In this document: one piece after another, positions 1 through 7,298 of the stretch
Numbering within the stretch: the stretch's first letter is position 1
Layout: every line of letters starts with the position of its first letter
From: a bacterium
GTDB taxonomy: Bacteria; Planctomycetota; UBA11346
Length of the DNA stretch: 15,396 bases
Assembly: GCA_020049615.1 (NCBI GenBank)
Contig: JAIFKN010000001.1
Coordinates: 1-15,396 of the forward strand
Direction of reading: 5' to 3'
Translations under genes and position numbers: made by a program
The notes under the pieces: model-generated
Seen by the model: the letters and a program-made list of their open reading frames with translations, nothing else
Database searches by the model: none
What the model was told of the DNA's origin: nothing

Positions 1-285
1 GCTGGCGTCGAAGAAGATCTCGTACTTGGGGTCGGCGAGGCAGGCGTCGAGGTCGGTCGAGATCGGCAGCTTGGCGCCGGCTTCAGTGCTGAAACGGTCG
101 GAGAGGGCCTGCAGCTTGTTGGCGCTGCGACCGGTCAGGATCGGGTCGGGCATCAGGGTGAGGTCGTCGGAGACCTTCACGCCGCCCTGCTTCATGATCG
201 CGACGATCGAGCGGTGCAGGTGCTGGTTGGTCCCCATGCGGCCGGTGACGCCGTTGAGGATGATGCCGATGCGCTTGATGGCCAT
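1..285 (-). CDS. Gfo/Idh/MocA-family oxidoreductase, N-terminal part (runs off the left edge)
   Basis: Only the first 95 residues are in the window; the frame is open to the left edge. The protein begins MAIKRIGIILNGVTGRMGTN, a beta strand followed by a glycine-rich turn (GVTGRMG, residues 12-18). This is the NAD(P)-binding Rossmann start of Gfo/Idh/MocA dehydrogenases, many of which oxidise sugars, inositols or sugar acids. The continuation (MPDPILTGR, then a TDLDACLADPKYEIFFDAS stretch) fits the family, where the second half of the nucleotide-binding domain predicts a cofactor contact. The ATG at 285 is preceded by AAGGA (minus strand, 298-294) with 8 nt spacing. The gene is divergent from the GntR regulator gene, with the shared 24-nt palindrome between them, so it is probably a target of that regulator. 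The exact substrate cannot be told from this fragment. Confidence 0.88.
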   Translation of the reverse strand, partial: MAIKRIGIILNGVTGRMGTNQHLHRSIVAIMKQGGVKVSDDLTLMPDPILTGRSANKLQALSDRFSTEAGAKLPISTDLDACLADPKYEIFFDAS

Positions 286-309
286 GTGGTGTGTCCTTGG
301 GTGCTGGCA

Positions 310-333
310 TCATATATCATATATGATATATGA
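310..333. promoter_or_regulatory. Perfect 24-nt palindromic operator with divergent -10 boxes
   Basis: The half-site TCATATATCATA is followed by its exact reverse complement, giving 24 bp of perfect symmetry in an otherwise GC-rich region. Each strand carries TATGAT, a close match to the sigma70 -10 box: plus strand 322-327 (towards the GntR gene) and minus strand 321-316 (towards the oxidoreductase gene). Palindromes of this AT-rich kind are typical operators of FadR/FCD-type GntR regulators. The neighbouring GntR protein is therefore the obvious candidate binder, and binding would block both promoters. No convincing -35 element is visible on either side. The symmetry is seen directly; the role is inferred. 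Confidence 0.75.
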
Positions 334-345
334 AAGCAAGCGCCG

Positions 346-1011
346 ATGGCTAACCTCTCCCACATGGAGCAGTTGCGACCGCCGACGGGATCCTTCCCGA
401 CCAAGCAGGCCATGGTCCTCGCGGCCATGCGCGAGGCCATCCTGGCCGGCCGCCTGCAGCCCGGCGAGCGGGTCGTCATCGACGAGGTCGCGCGCCGATT
501 CGGCGTCTCGATCATCCCGGTGCGCGAGGCGATGCGCCAACTCGAGGCCGAGCGGCTGGTCACCTCGCAGCCGCATGTCGGGCCGGTGGTCACCGGCTTC
601 GACGAGCACGCCGCCGCCGAGTTGTTCACCCTGCTGGAGTATCTCGAACTCGCGGCGGCACGCCTCGCCGTCGAGCGCGTCGGCGAAGGCGATCTGACCG
701 AGTTGGTGCGCGCCGCCGAGGCGGTGGAGAAGTCCGCCGCCGCGCGCTGGGAGGACGCCAATGCCCGCTTCCACGCCCGCTTCGCCGCCTGCGCCCACGC
801 CCCGCGCATCGCCGAGCACCTCGCCGGGGTGAGCAGCGAGTGGGAGCGCCTCTACCGACTGCGCTACAAGGATGCGGCGGCTCCCGACCGGCCTCGGGCC
901 GAGAGCGAGCATCGCACGTTGATCGTCGCCCTGCGCAAACGCGACCTGCTTGCGCTGGAAGCGGTGATCCGCGAGCACAACCGCCGTGCGGCCGGGCATT
1001 ACACCGGATGA
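346..1011 (+). CDS. GntR-family transcriptional regulator (FCD subfamily)
   Basis: A 221-residue protein. An N-terminal winged helix-turn-helix (about residues 20-86) contains the GntR signature, with the recognition region RRFGVSIIPVREAMRQLEAE. An all-helical FCD effector domain follows (about 95-215) with the usual histidines in NARFH, SEHRTLI and IREHNRR. The first FCD motif has Asn where many members have Asp, so metal or effector binding may differ. FCD regulators usually sense small carboxylates or sugar acids. The ATG lies about 13 nt below the palindrome and has no clear Shine-Dalgarno; with the TATGAT box at 322-327 the leader would be only about 10-15 nt. The stop overlaps the start of the PL22-like gene as ATGA, so the two are probably translationally coupled. 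Likely an autoregulating local repressor. Confidence 0.92.
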   Translation: MANLSHMEQLRPPTGSFPTKQAMVLAAMREAILAGRLQPGERVVIDEVARRFGVSIIPVREAMRQLEAERLVTSQPHVGPVVTGFDEHAAAELFTLLEYLELAAARLAVERVGEGDLTELVRAAEAVEKSAAARWEDANARFHARFAACAHAPRIAEHLAGVSSEWERLYRLRYKDAAAPDRPRAESEHRTLIVALRKRDLLALEAVIREHNRRAAGHYTG

Positions 1012-2120
1012 ACATGCGCATGCTCGACCGCCATCCCCGCTTCCGTCCGTGGTGCGACCCGCAGTCGGGGGTCACCAGCTGGCTGCTCGACAACTGCTTC
1101 GGGGAGGTGCAGCAGCACTTCTACTACACCAATCCGTCGATCACCGCCGACGGCCGCTGGCTGTGGCTGACCGTCGGCCATCCACCCGGACCAGCGCGGC
1201 ACCTTGCCGCCGTCTGCCTCGACCCGGGCGATGCCCGTATCGTGAGTCTGCCCGCAGCCCAGATCGACGAGGCCCTGCCCGGTCTCGCGGCCGACGGCCA
1301 GGGCGCGCTGTTCGGCACCGATCGGGCGGTGTGGCGGGCCGACGTCGACGGTGGCGTGAGGGAGCTGTGGCGCCTGCCGGCGGACTGGCTGCGCGGCCGT
1401 CGGCTGCAGCGCCTCGCCACCCATCTGGGACAGGCGCGCGACGGCTGCCTGCTGCTCGACGGCGAACTGGCCAGCCATTCGTTCGTCGGCATCGCCGATC
1501 CGCGCGACGGCACGTGGCGGTTGGCCGGGGAATTCCAGCAGCGCCACAACCATGCGCAGTGGTGTCCGGGCGACCCCGATCTATTCCTCATCGCCCATGA
1601 CCAGTTCGATGATCCGCTGACCGGCCAGCGCCTGCATCACCGCTTGCGCACCATCGTCATGGATCGGGCAGGGATGCGTTATCAGGCGATCAATCCGCAG
1701 TTTCCGGCCAGTCCGTACCTGGGTGCCTGCCACGAGTGGTGGAGCGGACCGGCAAGCATCGCCTACATCGACTATGCCAGCGGCGTGCACGAGTACGATC
1801 TGGCCAGCGGCGTGACGACCCATGTATGGCGTGAACCGCTGTGCCACGCCCACTCCGATCCGGACAACCGCCGCCTGGTCGCGGACCAGTCTCCGTACCT
1901 GTGGCCGGATACGCCCTGCCAGGTGCTGCACTACGATCGCGCCAGCGGCAGGCGCACCGTCATCGCCAGCGCCCTGCCGCCCCCGCCCGGCCCGCCGGGC
2001 CGACGGGGACGCTACCACATCGATCCGCATCCGCAGTTCGCCGGTGACTGGATCGTCTGGACCAGCACCTGCGGGGGCCGCGTCACCGTCGCCCTGACCC
2101 CGGCTGCAGCCGTCTGCTGA
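1008..2120 (+). CDS. PL22-like oligogalacturonate lyase family protein (beta-propeller)
   Basis: A 370-residue protein with no visible signal peptide, so probably cytoplasmic. I chose the ATG at 1008 because it overlaps the GntR stop (ATGA); an open frame continues upstream to 840 but lies inside the GntR gene. It has the repeated WxxD-type blades of a propeller and the histidine-rich landmarks of polysaccharide lyase family 22: RHNHAQW (from R179), CHEWW (H242), CHAHSDPDNR (H280, H282) and YHIDPHPQF (H337, H341). Family members cleave short galacturonate oligomers by metal-assisted beta-elimination. Length is close to the usual 380-390. In place of the HPH ligand pair I remember from characterised PL22 enzymes it has D339-P-H341, so activity could differ or be absent. 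The gene context (GntR, IclR, oxidoreductases) supports a uronate role. Confidence 0.75.
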   Translation: MNMRMLDRHPRFRPWCDPQSGVTSWLLDNCFGEVQQHFYYTNPSITADGRWLWLTVGHPPGPARHLAAVCLDPGDARIVSLPAAQIDEALPGLAADGQGALFGTDRAVWRADVDGGVRELWRLPADWLRGRRLQRLATHLGQARDGCLLLDGELASHSFVGIADPRDGTWRLAGEFQQRHNHAQWCPGDPDLFLIAHDQFDDPLTGQRLHHRLRTIVMDRAGMRYQAINPQFPASPYLGACHEWWSGPASIAYIDYASGVHEYDLASGVTTHVWREPLCHAHSDPDNRRLVADQSPYLWPDTPCQVLHYDRASGRRTVIASALPPPPGPPGRRGRYHIDPHPQFAGDWIVWTSTCGGRVTVALTPAAAVC

Positions 2121-3348
2121 TCAAGCCCCCGCCGGCGCAGCCAGCGCCGGATCGAGGATCGCGCGTTGCCGGCGCAACTGCGCCTGCAGGTCTGCCACCG
2201 GCAGGGCGTGGCAGTCGCCGCCATGCCTGCGGGTGGCCAGGGCTGCGGCGGTTCCGGCGGCCTCGCCGGTGACGGCGCAGGTCGCAGGCATCCCATGCGC
2301 GTCCGGCGCTGGAGATGCAGCGCCCAGCCGCCAGCAGGTTGCGTGCTCCCTCGGCGCGGATGCAGCGGTAGGGCAGGGTCAGCACCGGACCGCGATGCCG
2401 CCAGTCGCCGGTCATGCCGATCGCGTCGTCGAACCACTGGTGGGCATGTCCCATCTGCAGGGTGAAGGACGACGCCAGCCGTCGGGTCATGCGGAAGCCG
2501 GGGATCGATGGCAGGGCGAAGGGGTGCACCTCGACGGCGGGATCCTTGCTACGCCGGTTGGCGATGCGCTCGCGGATCCAGGCCCGGGTTTCGACTACAT
2601 GCCGGGTGACATCGCGGGCGCGCACGCCGGAGAGCAGCGGCCCCTCGGTATCGCGCTCGCTGGCATCGTCGGGGAAGCGCTTGCTCATGGCCTGGATCTT
2701 CAATTGCCCGCCTTCGATGAGGTAATACCAGGCGGCCAGGACATTGGTCTCCAAGGTCTCGGTCGGCTCGCCGGCCAGGGCGCAGAGGTCAGCGTCACCG
2801 CTGGCATCGATCGCGGCGCCGCAGGCCATGGCGCTGCGGCCGTCCTTGTTCTCGACGATCAGGTGGCTGATGCGCGCACCGTCACGCAGGCAGGCGCAGA
2901 GGCGGGTGTCATACCAGAGCTCGACGCCGGCTTCGCCCAGCAGCTTCTCCATCTCCATCTGGAACGAGAAGGGGTTGAATGCCGCTTCGTAGCGCTCCTG
3001 GCGGCGCAGGGCCTGGTCTCCACCGTCGCGCCAGCATGGTGGAGCGGGCCTGAACTGGATCTGCTTCTGCGTCGAGGTCAGATCGGCGACCGAGCGCACC
3101 AGCAGTTCCTCGCCCAGGCCGCCGATCACCTGCCGGCCGCGGCCGTCGCAGAGCGGCTCATAGACCACCACGTTGCCGAGCGTGGCGAGACCGCCGAGGC
3201 CGAAGCAGCGTTCGAGCAGCGCGGTGCGCGCGCCGTTGCGCGCCGATGCCATGGCCGCCGCGACACCGGCGATGCCGCCGCCGACCACGATGACATCGTA
3301 TGTGGCCGAGAGGGGAATCTCGCGGGCGGGTTCATGGAGCGTCGGCAT
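2121..3348 (-). pseudogene. FAD-dependent oxidoreductase (PF12831-like), frameshifted near the C-terminus
   Basis: Starts at the ATG at 3348, behind AGGGGG with about 7 nt spacing, and overlaps the IclR gene by 17 nt. Residues 18-46 hold the FAD-binding fold (DVIVVGGGIAGVAAA, acidic end LLE). The middle has the family stretch with IVENKDGR and AIDASGDADLCALAG; near the C-terminus come LTLPYRCI and NLLAAGRCISSAGRAWDA. After about residue 355 the frame breaks. Skipping one base at 2283 restores TCAVTGEAAGTAAALA and a good family C-terminus that stops at 2121. As written, the first frame would continue to 2083 with an unrelated Arg-rich tail, giving 421 residues. The family normally reads RVIP before this block, so about 11 nt appear to be missing. 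This is either a real inactivating deletion or an assembly error. The restored stop abuts the stop of the convergent PL22-like gene. Confidence 0.82.
2132..2150. terminator. Hairpin at the convergent gene ends
   Basis: CCGGCGC and GCGCCGG form a perfect 7-bp stem around the 5-nt loop AGCCA. It lies 11 nt past the stop of the PL22-like gene and inside the last codons of the convergent oxidoreductase gene. It has no T-tract, so intrinsic termination is uncertain; it could equally be a coding coincidence in GC-rich DNA. Confidence 0.35.
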
Positions 3349-4108
3349 GTTCGTCCCCCTGGAGTACGTGCTGGATGCGATGCGTGGTGGCGCGGGCTTC
3401 GGTGATGATGCGGGCGCGCTCGATGGCGACGTCGACGCGCCCGACCGAGACGGTGAGCGAGGCGGCGAGGGCCCCGCCGGCGTCGAGCACCGGCACGCCG
3501 ATGCGCATGGCGTGATCCTTGAGCGGCAGGTCGACGTGGCCCTGGTCGCGTGCGCAGACCAGGGCCGCGGCGAAGCGCTCGGTGCCGCCCCATAACGGCA
3601 GGCCATGGACCTCGAACGGGCGCAGGTCGCGGTAGGCCTGGGCCCGCTCGGCCGGCCACCAGGCGAGATGGATGACGGACGCTGCTGTCGTGTAGGGCGG
3701 CAGGACGGTGCCGGTCACGGGCGTCACCGTGCCGCTGTGGGCCGCGTCGGTCGAGCGGGTGAGCAGGATCTCGAGACCCGCCGACTCGCAGCACGAGACC
3801 GAGCACGTGCCGACGCGGCGCTGCAGCGCGACCATTTCGGCGTCGATGATGCGGGCGAGCTGCCGTCCGCCCTGGCGGGCGACCATGGCCGGGAGGGCGT
3901 GGCCGAGGCGGTAGCGAACCGGCTGCGTGGCGCGGACCAGCCAACCCTCGGCGGCGAGGGTGTCGACGATGTGGTGGACGGCGCCAGGGGTCAGCCCGAC
4001 CGCGGTGGCGAGGTCCTGCAGACGCATGCCGTCGTCGCTGGTCGCGACGGCGGTGACCACGCGCATGGCGTTCTGCAGGCTCTGGATACGCTTAGGAGAA
4101 TTTGCCAT
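3332..4108 (-). CDS. IclR-family transcriptional regulator
   Basis: A 258-residue protein starting at the ATG at 4108 (MANSPKRIQSLQNAMRVV). The frame is open to a TTG at 4162, but those extra residues would cover the promoter. The N-terminal winged helix (about residues 8-70) has the IclR pattern MRLQDLATAVGLTPGAVHHIVDTLAAEGWL. The effector domain (about 85-245) includes the typical CARDQGHVDLPLKDHAMRIGVPVLDAGG and LTVSVGR stretches. The family includes KdgR, the repressor of pectin catabolism, but the sequence alone does not show the ligand. It is upstream of and overlaps the FAD oxidoreductase gene by 17 nt, so the two form an operon. A TATAAT box ends only 9 nt before the ATG, so the mRNA would be nearly leaderless. 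Confidence 0.92.
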   Translation of the reverse strand: MANSPKRIQSLQNAMRVVTAVATSDDGMRLQDLATAVGLTPGAVHHIVDTLAAEGWLVRATQPVRYRLGHALPAMVARQGGRQLARIIDAEMVALQRRVGTCSVSCCESAGLEILLTRSTDAAHSGTVTPVTGTVLPPYTTAASVIHLAWWPAERAQAYRDLRPFEVHGLPLWGGTERFAAALVCARDQGHVDLPLKDHAMRIGVPVLDAGGALAASLTVSVGRVDVAIERARIITEARATTHRIQHVLQGDEHADAP

Positions 4109-4110
4109 AA

Positions 4111-4138
4111 GTAAATAATTATATGATAAAGGTAAATA
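4111..4138 (-). promoter_or_regulatory. AT-rich promoter/operator of the IclR gene
   Basis: An AT island in GC-rich DNA, just upstream of the IclR start. On the minus strand it has a perfect TATAAT (4123-4118), which would start transcription near 4111, about 3 nt before the ATG. On the plus strand GTAAATA occurs twice, at 4111-4117 and 4132-4138, exactly 21 nt apart (two helical turns), flanking the -10 box. That arrangement suits a regulator binding one face of the DNA, plausibly IclR itself. No consensus -35 is present at the right distance. Boxes and repeats are seen; their use is inferred. Confidence 0.6.
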
Positions 4139-4166
4139 TAAACATGAGGACACCGAGGTCAAGCAG

Positions 4167-4184
4167 CGCGGACTGAAGCCCGCG
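4167..4184 (-). terminator. Hairpin downstream of hrpB
   Basis: On the minus strand CGCGGGC-TTCA-GTCCGCG forms a 7-bp stem with a 4-nt loop. One pair is G-U, which works in the minus-strand RNA but not as a perfect DNA palindrome. It begins about 25 nt after the hrpB stop and precedes the IclR promoter, where a terminator is expected. No T-tract follows. A short palindrome GTTCTGAGAAC (4197-4207) lies between it and the hrpB stop. It could also be a dispersed hairpin repeat. Confidence 0.45.
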
Positions 4185-4208
4185 GTCCTAGCCGAGGTTC
4201 TGAGAACG

Positions 4209-6725
4209 TCAGGTGTTGCGTGGCCGGCCCTTGGCCACCGCCGGGGCGGTGAGCGGGTCGTCCGGCCAGCTGTGCTTGGGGTAGCGGCCGCGCAGGTCCT
4301 TGCGCACCTGGGGGTAGGTCCGCTGCCAGAAGCCGGCGAGGTCGTCGGTGACCTGTTCGGGCCGGTAGTTGGGGCCGAGCAGGTGCAGCAGCACGCGGAT
4401 GCGGCCGCCGGCCACGGTCGGCGTGACGTCGAGGCCGAACAGCTCCTGCAGGCGCACCGCCAGCACCGGCGGCTTGCCGGGCTCGCCGTAGTCGAGGCGG
4501 ATCTGCGAGCCGCTCGGTACCGCCAGGCGGTCGGGAGCGTTCGCCTCCAGCATCGCAGCGCCGGCGCGACCGAGATGGCCGAGCAGCCAGTCCTTCCACG
4601 GCTTCTGCTCGACCTCGGCGCGGCTGCGGCAGCCGTCGCAGGCGTCGCGCAGCAGTTGCGCGAGATCCGGCAGCACGGGGAGGAGGTCGGGTGCGGCGGC
4701 GGCGAGCCACCGTGCGCGGTCGAGCAGGCGCGCCGCCTCGGCGTCGGCGCGGATCACCGCCTCGGCATCGGGCGCCAGCCGTTCGGCGAGGAAGGCGGCG
4801 ACGGCGGCCGGATCGGCTTGGGCGCCGGGGTTGGCCTTCAGCAGCAGGTCGTCCCACCAGAAGCCGGCGGTGCTCTCGACGCGACCGCGCGACGAGTCCC
4901 AGGTCAACCGGTCGCGGCGCGCGAGCCGCCCGGGATGCACCGCCTCCAGGTCGCCTTCGTCGACCGCGCAGGCGATGCGCACGCCGACCGAGGCGCGACC
5001 TGGCGCACTGATGCCCTGCACGCCGAGGGCGAGGAACCACGCCTCGCGCGGGTGGCCCTTGCGCGCGCACAGCGCCGTGCCGTCGAGCTCGACGCCGATG
5101 CCGCCGAGCATCGCCGCGCGGTTGGCGTCCGGCGCAGCACGCACGCACAGGCGGTCGGGCCAGGCGCTCAGGCACAGGCGGGCAAGCAGCTCGTGGCCGG
5201 GGAAGGCGAATTCGCCAGGCTTGGCGCCGATCAGACGGAGGAAGTCCCCGACACTGCGTCGCGCTTCGAACACCGCACCCTGGTCGACCGACGGATCGCG
5301 CGGCGCGCGCTGCAGCAGGTCGAGACGGTCGAGCAGATCGGACGGGGCGGGATCGGCCGGCGGATCGTCGCGGCGCGGCGGCCGGCGCAGGTCGCGGCCC
5401 GAGAGCACGGCGGCGAGGTGCGCGCCCAGCTGCGGCTGCCCGGCGTCGGCGGCGGCGAGCATCAGGCGGGCGACGCGCGGGTGGGCAGGCAGGCGGGCGA
5501 GGCGCAGGCCGAGCGGCGTCAGCGCCTGCCACATGGCCGGGCAGGCGCCGAGGAGCGCCAGCAGCCGTTCGCCTGCCTCCAGCCGCGCCGTTTCCGGGGC
5601 CTGGAACCACGGGAACCCGCGGGCATCGGCGCCATGCAGCTGCTTGAGCGACAGGAGGAACGGCGCGAGGTCGGCGCGGGCGATCTCCGGTTCGGTCGCC
5701 TCGGCCATGCGCGCCTGGGTCAACGGCGACCATAGCCGCACACAGCGGCCGGGCGCGGTGCGGCCGGCGCGGCCGGCACGCTGGTCGGCGCTGGCGCGCG
5801 AACACGACTCCAGGGTCAGGTCGTCGATGCCGCGCAGGGGGTCGAAGCGGTTGATGCGCTGCAGGCCGCAGTCGATCACCGTGCGCACGCCCGGGATGGT
5901 CAGCGAGGTCTCAGCAACGTTGGTCGCCAGCACCACCTTGCGGCGGTCGGCCGGGCGCAGCGCGGCGTCCTGCTCGTCGGCCGGCAGCGAGCCGTGCAGC
6001 GGCATCACCGCGAGGTCGTCGCGGTGGGCCAGGGCGGCGGCGGCGCTGCGGATCTCGCCGGCGCCGGGCAGGAAGACGAGGATGTCGCCGGCGTCGGCGC
6101 GCTCGGCCTCGCGCTGCACGCATTCGGCGACGCGCTCGGCGAGGTTGCGCACATCGCCGGTCCGGCCCTCGGCCAGCTGCACCGGGAAGCGCGGGGCGGC
6201 GGCCTGGATGACCGCGGCGTCGAGGAAGGCGGCGATCGGCGCCGGATCGAGGGTCGCACTCATCACGCAGACGCGCAGGTCAGGGCGCAGCTCGCGACGC
6301 AGTTGGGCGCACCATGCCAGGGCGAGGTCGGCGTGCAGGCTGCGCTCGTGGAACTCGTCGAGCACCACGCAGCCGACGCCGTCGAGCAGTGGATCCTCGG
6401 CCAGGCGGCGGGTCAGCAGGCCCTCGGTGATCACCCACAGCCGCGTGCGCTGGCCGCCGAGGCGCTCGTGGCGCACGGCGTAGCCGACCTCGTCGCCGAG
6501 GCGTCCGCCGCGTTCGGCCGCGATGCGTGCCGCCAGGCTGCGGGCGGCGATACGCCGGGGCTGCAGCAGCAGGATGTCGCCGGCGACCGCGTCGAGCAGG
6601 GCCGGCGGCAGGCGCGTGCTCTTGCCGGCGCCGGGATCGGCGGTCAGGACCAGGGCGCCGCGGCCGCGCAACGCCGCGATGGCCCCGGGCAGGTGCGGAT
6701 CGATCGGGAGCGGTTCGCTTGGCAT
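4209..6725 (-). CDS. hrpB: ATP-dependent helicase HrpB
   Basis: An 838-residue DEAH/RHA-like helicase of the HrpB family, full length. The Walker A loop is GAGKST (residues 32-37). Motif II is DEFH (123-126) in VLDEFHERSLHADLALAW. SAT (motif III), TNVAETSLTIPGV and QRAGRAGR (motif VI) follow. The C-terminal HrpB domain is intact, with VPSGSQIRLDYGEPGKPPVLAVRLQELFG (split here only for description) and the near-terminal PKHSWPDDP. HrpB proteins are RNA/DNA-dependent ATPases whose cellular substrate is poorly defined. It lies 21 nt after the STAS gene with no clear Shine-Dalgarno, and is probably the last gene of the recN operon. Confidence 0.96.
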   Translation of the reverse strand: MPSEPLPIDPHLPGAIAALRGRGALVLTADPGAGKSTRLPPALLDAVAGDILLLQPRRIAARSLAARIAAERGGRLGDEVGYAVRHERLGGQRTRLWVITEGLLTRRLAEDPLLDGVGCVVLDEFHERSLHADLALAWCAQLRRELRPDLRVCVMSATLDPAPIAAFLDAAVIQAAAPRFPVQLAEGRTGDVRNLAERVAECVQREAERADAGDILVFLPGAGEIRSAAAALAHRDDLAVMPLHGSLPADEQDAALRPADRRKVVLATNVAETSLTIPGVRTVIDCGLQRINRFDPLRGIDDLTLESCSRASADQRAGRAGRTAPGRCVRLWSPLTQARMAEATEPEIARADLAPFLLSLKQLHGADARGFPWFQAPETARLEAGERLLALLGACPAMWQALTPLGLRLARLPAHPRVARLMLAAADAGQPQLGAHLAAVLSGRDLRRPPRRDDPPADPAPSDLLDRLDLLQRAPRDPSVDQGAVFEARRSVGDFLRLIGAKPGEFAFPGHELLARLCLSAWPDRLCVRAAPDANRAAMLGGIGVELDGTALCARKGHPREAWFLALGVQGISAPGRASVGVRIACAVDEGDLEAVHPGRLARRDRLTWDSSRGRVESTAGFWWDDLLLKANPGAQADPAAVAAFLAERLAPDAEAVIRADAEAARLLDRARWLAAAAPDLLPVLPDLAQLLRDACDGCRSRAEVEQKPWKDWLLGHLGRAGAAMLEANAPDRLAVPSGSQIRLDYGEPGKPPVLAVRLQELFGLDVTPTVAGGRIRVLLHLLGPNYRPEQVTDDLAGFWQRTYPQVRKDLRGRYPKHSWPDDPLTAPAVAKGRPRNT

Positions 6726-6746
6726 GCGGCGCCGGACGGCCGGGCG

Positions 6747-7298
6747 CTACGGCTTCTTCTTGCTGAGATCATCGTCCAGCGCGCGCAGGAAGGCGCTGAA
6801 CTTGGCCTTGTTCTCATCGTTGAGCGAGGCGAGGTGCTGGTGCGCCTGGCGGACGAGGTCGGTGCGCGCCTTGACGTCGACCGGGCTGTCGCCGGCGATG
6901 TCGACGTATTCGGCGCTCGGCACTTCGGCGTCGGGGACGACGGTCACCACCTCGTCGACGCCGAGCTGGCGCAGGAGGCGCAGGCACAGGTCGTTGGGCT
7001 TGACCACGGCGAGCCTGCCACCCGCATCACCGAAGGCCTGCGACTGCCCGACGAGCAGGCCCATGAAGGTCGAATCCATGCCCAGGCAGGCGGAGAGGTC
7101 GATGTAGGCGCTGCGCGCACCTTCGTCGCGGACGTCGCCGAGCAGGGTGTTCAGCACGGGAGCCGACTTCATGTTCCCCAGGCCTTCGACCCGGACATAG
7201 ACCATGGTGGCGCTCCGCGCGATGCGATAACGCGTCTGCGGAGCCGGTGCCGCCGGCTTGGGGGTGCGCACGATGCGGCCGGTCCCGGGCTCGCTCAT
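6747..7298 (-). CDS. STAS-domain protein (anti-sigma factor antagonist type)
   Basis: A 183-residue protein. A Pro-rich N-terminus is followed by a STAS fold (about residues 27-120): YRIARSATMVYVRVEGLG, then ARSAYIDLSACLGMDSTFMG. The D75-S76-T77 sequence matches the place where the regulatory serine of SpoIIAA-like antagonists is phosphorylated, so phospho-switching is plausible. A helical tail of about 50 residues (from DVKARTDLV to the Lys-rich end SKKKP) is extra relative to the minimal domain. The start codon overlaps the recN stop as ATGA, so translation is coupled to recN. No sigma factor, RsbW-like kinase or phosphatase is nearby, so the partner is unknown. The domain is clear; the pathway is not. 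Confidence 0.88.
   Translation of the reverse strand: MSEPGTGRIVRTPKPAAPAPQTRYRIARSATMVYVRVEGLGNMKSAPVLNTLLGDVRDEGARSAYIDLSACLGMDSTFMGLLVGQSQAFGDAGGRLAVVKPNDLCLRLLRQLGVDEVVTVVPDAEVPSAEYVDIAGDSPVDVKARTDLVRQAHQHLASLNDENKAKFSAFLRALDDDLSKKKP

Noticed and set aside
840..1007. Longer N-terminus for the PL22-like protein
   Set aside because: These 56 codons lie inside the GntR coding region and have no family similarity; the ATGA overlap at 1008 is a better start.
4109..4162. TTG start for the IclR protein at 4162
   Set aside because: The extra 18 residues would be encoded by the AT-rich promoter with TATAAT and the paired GTAAATA repeats, and they do not resemble the family N-terminus.
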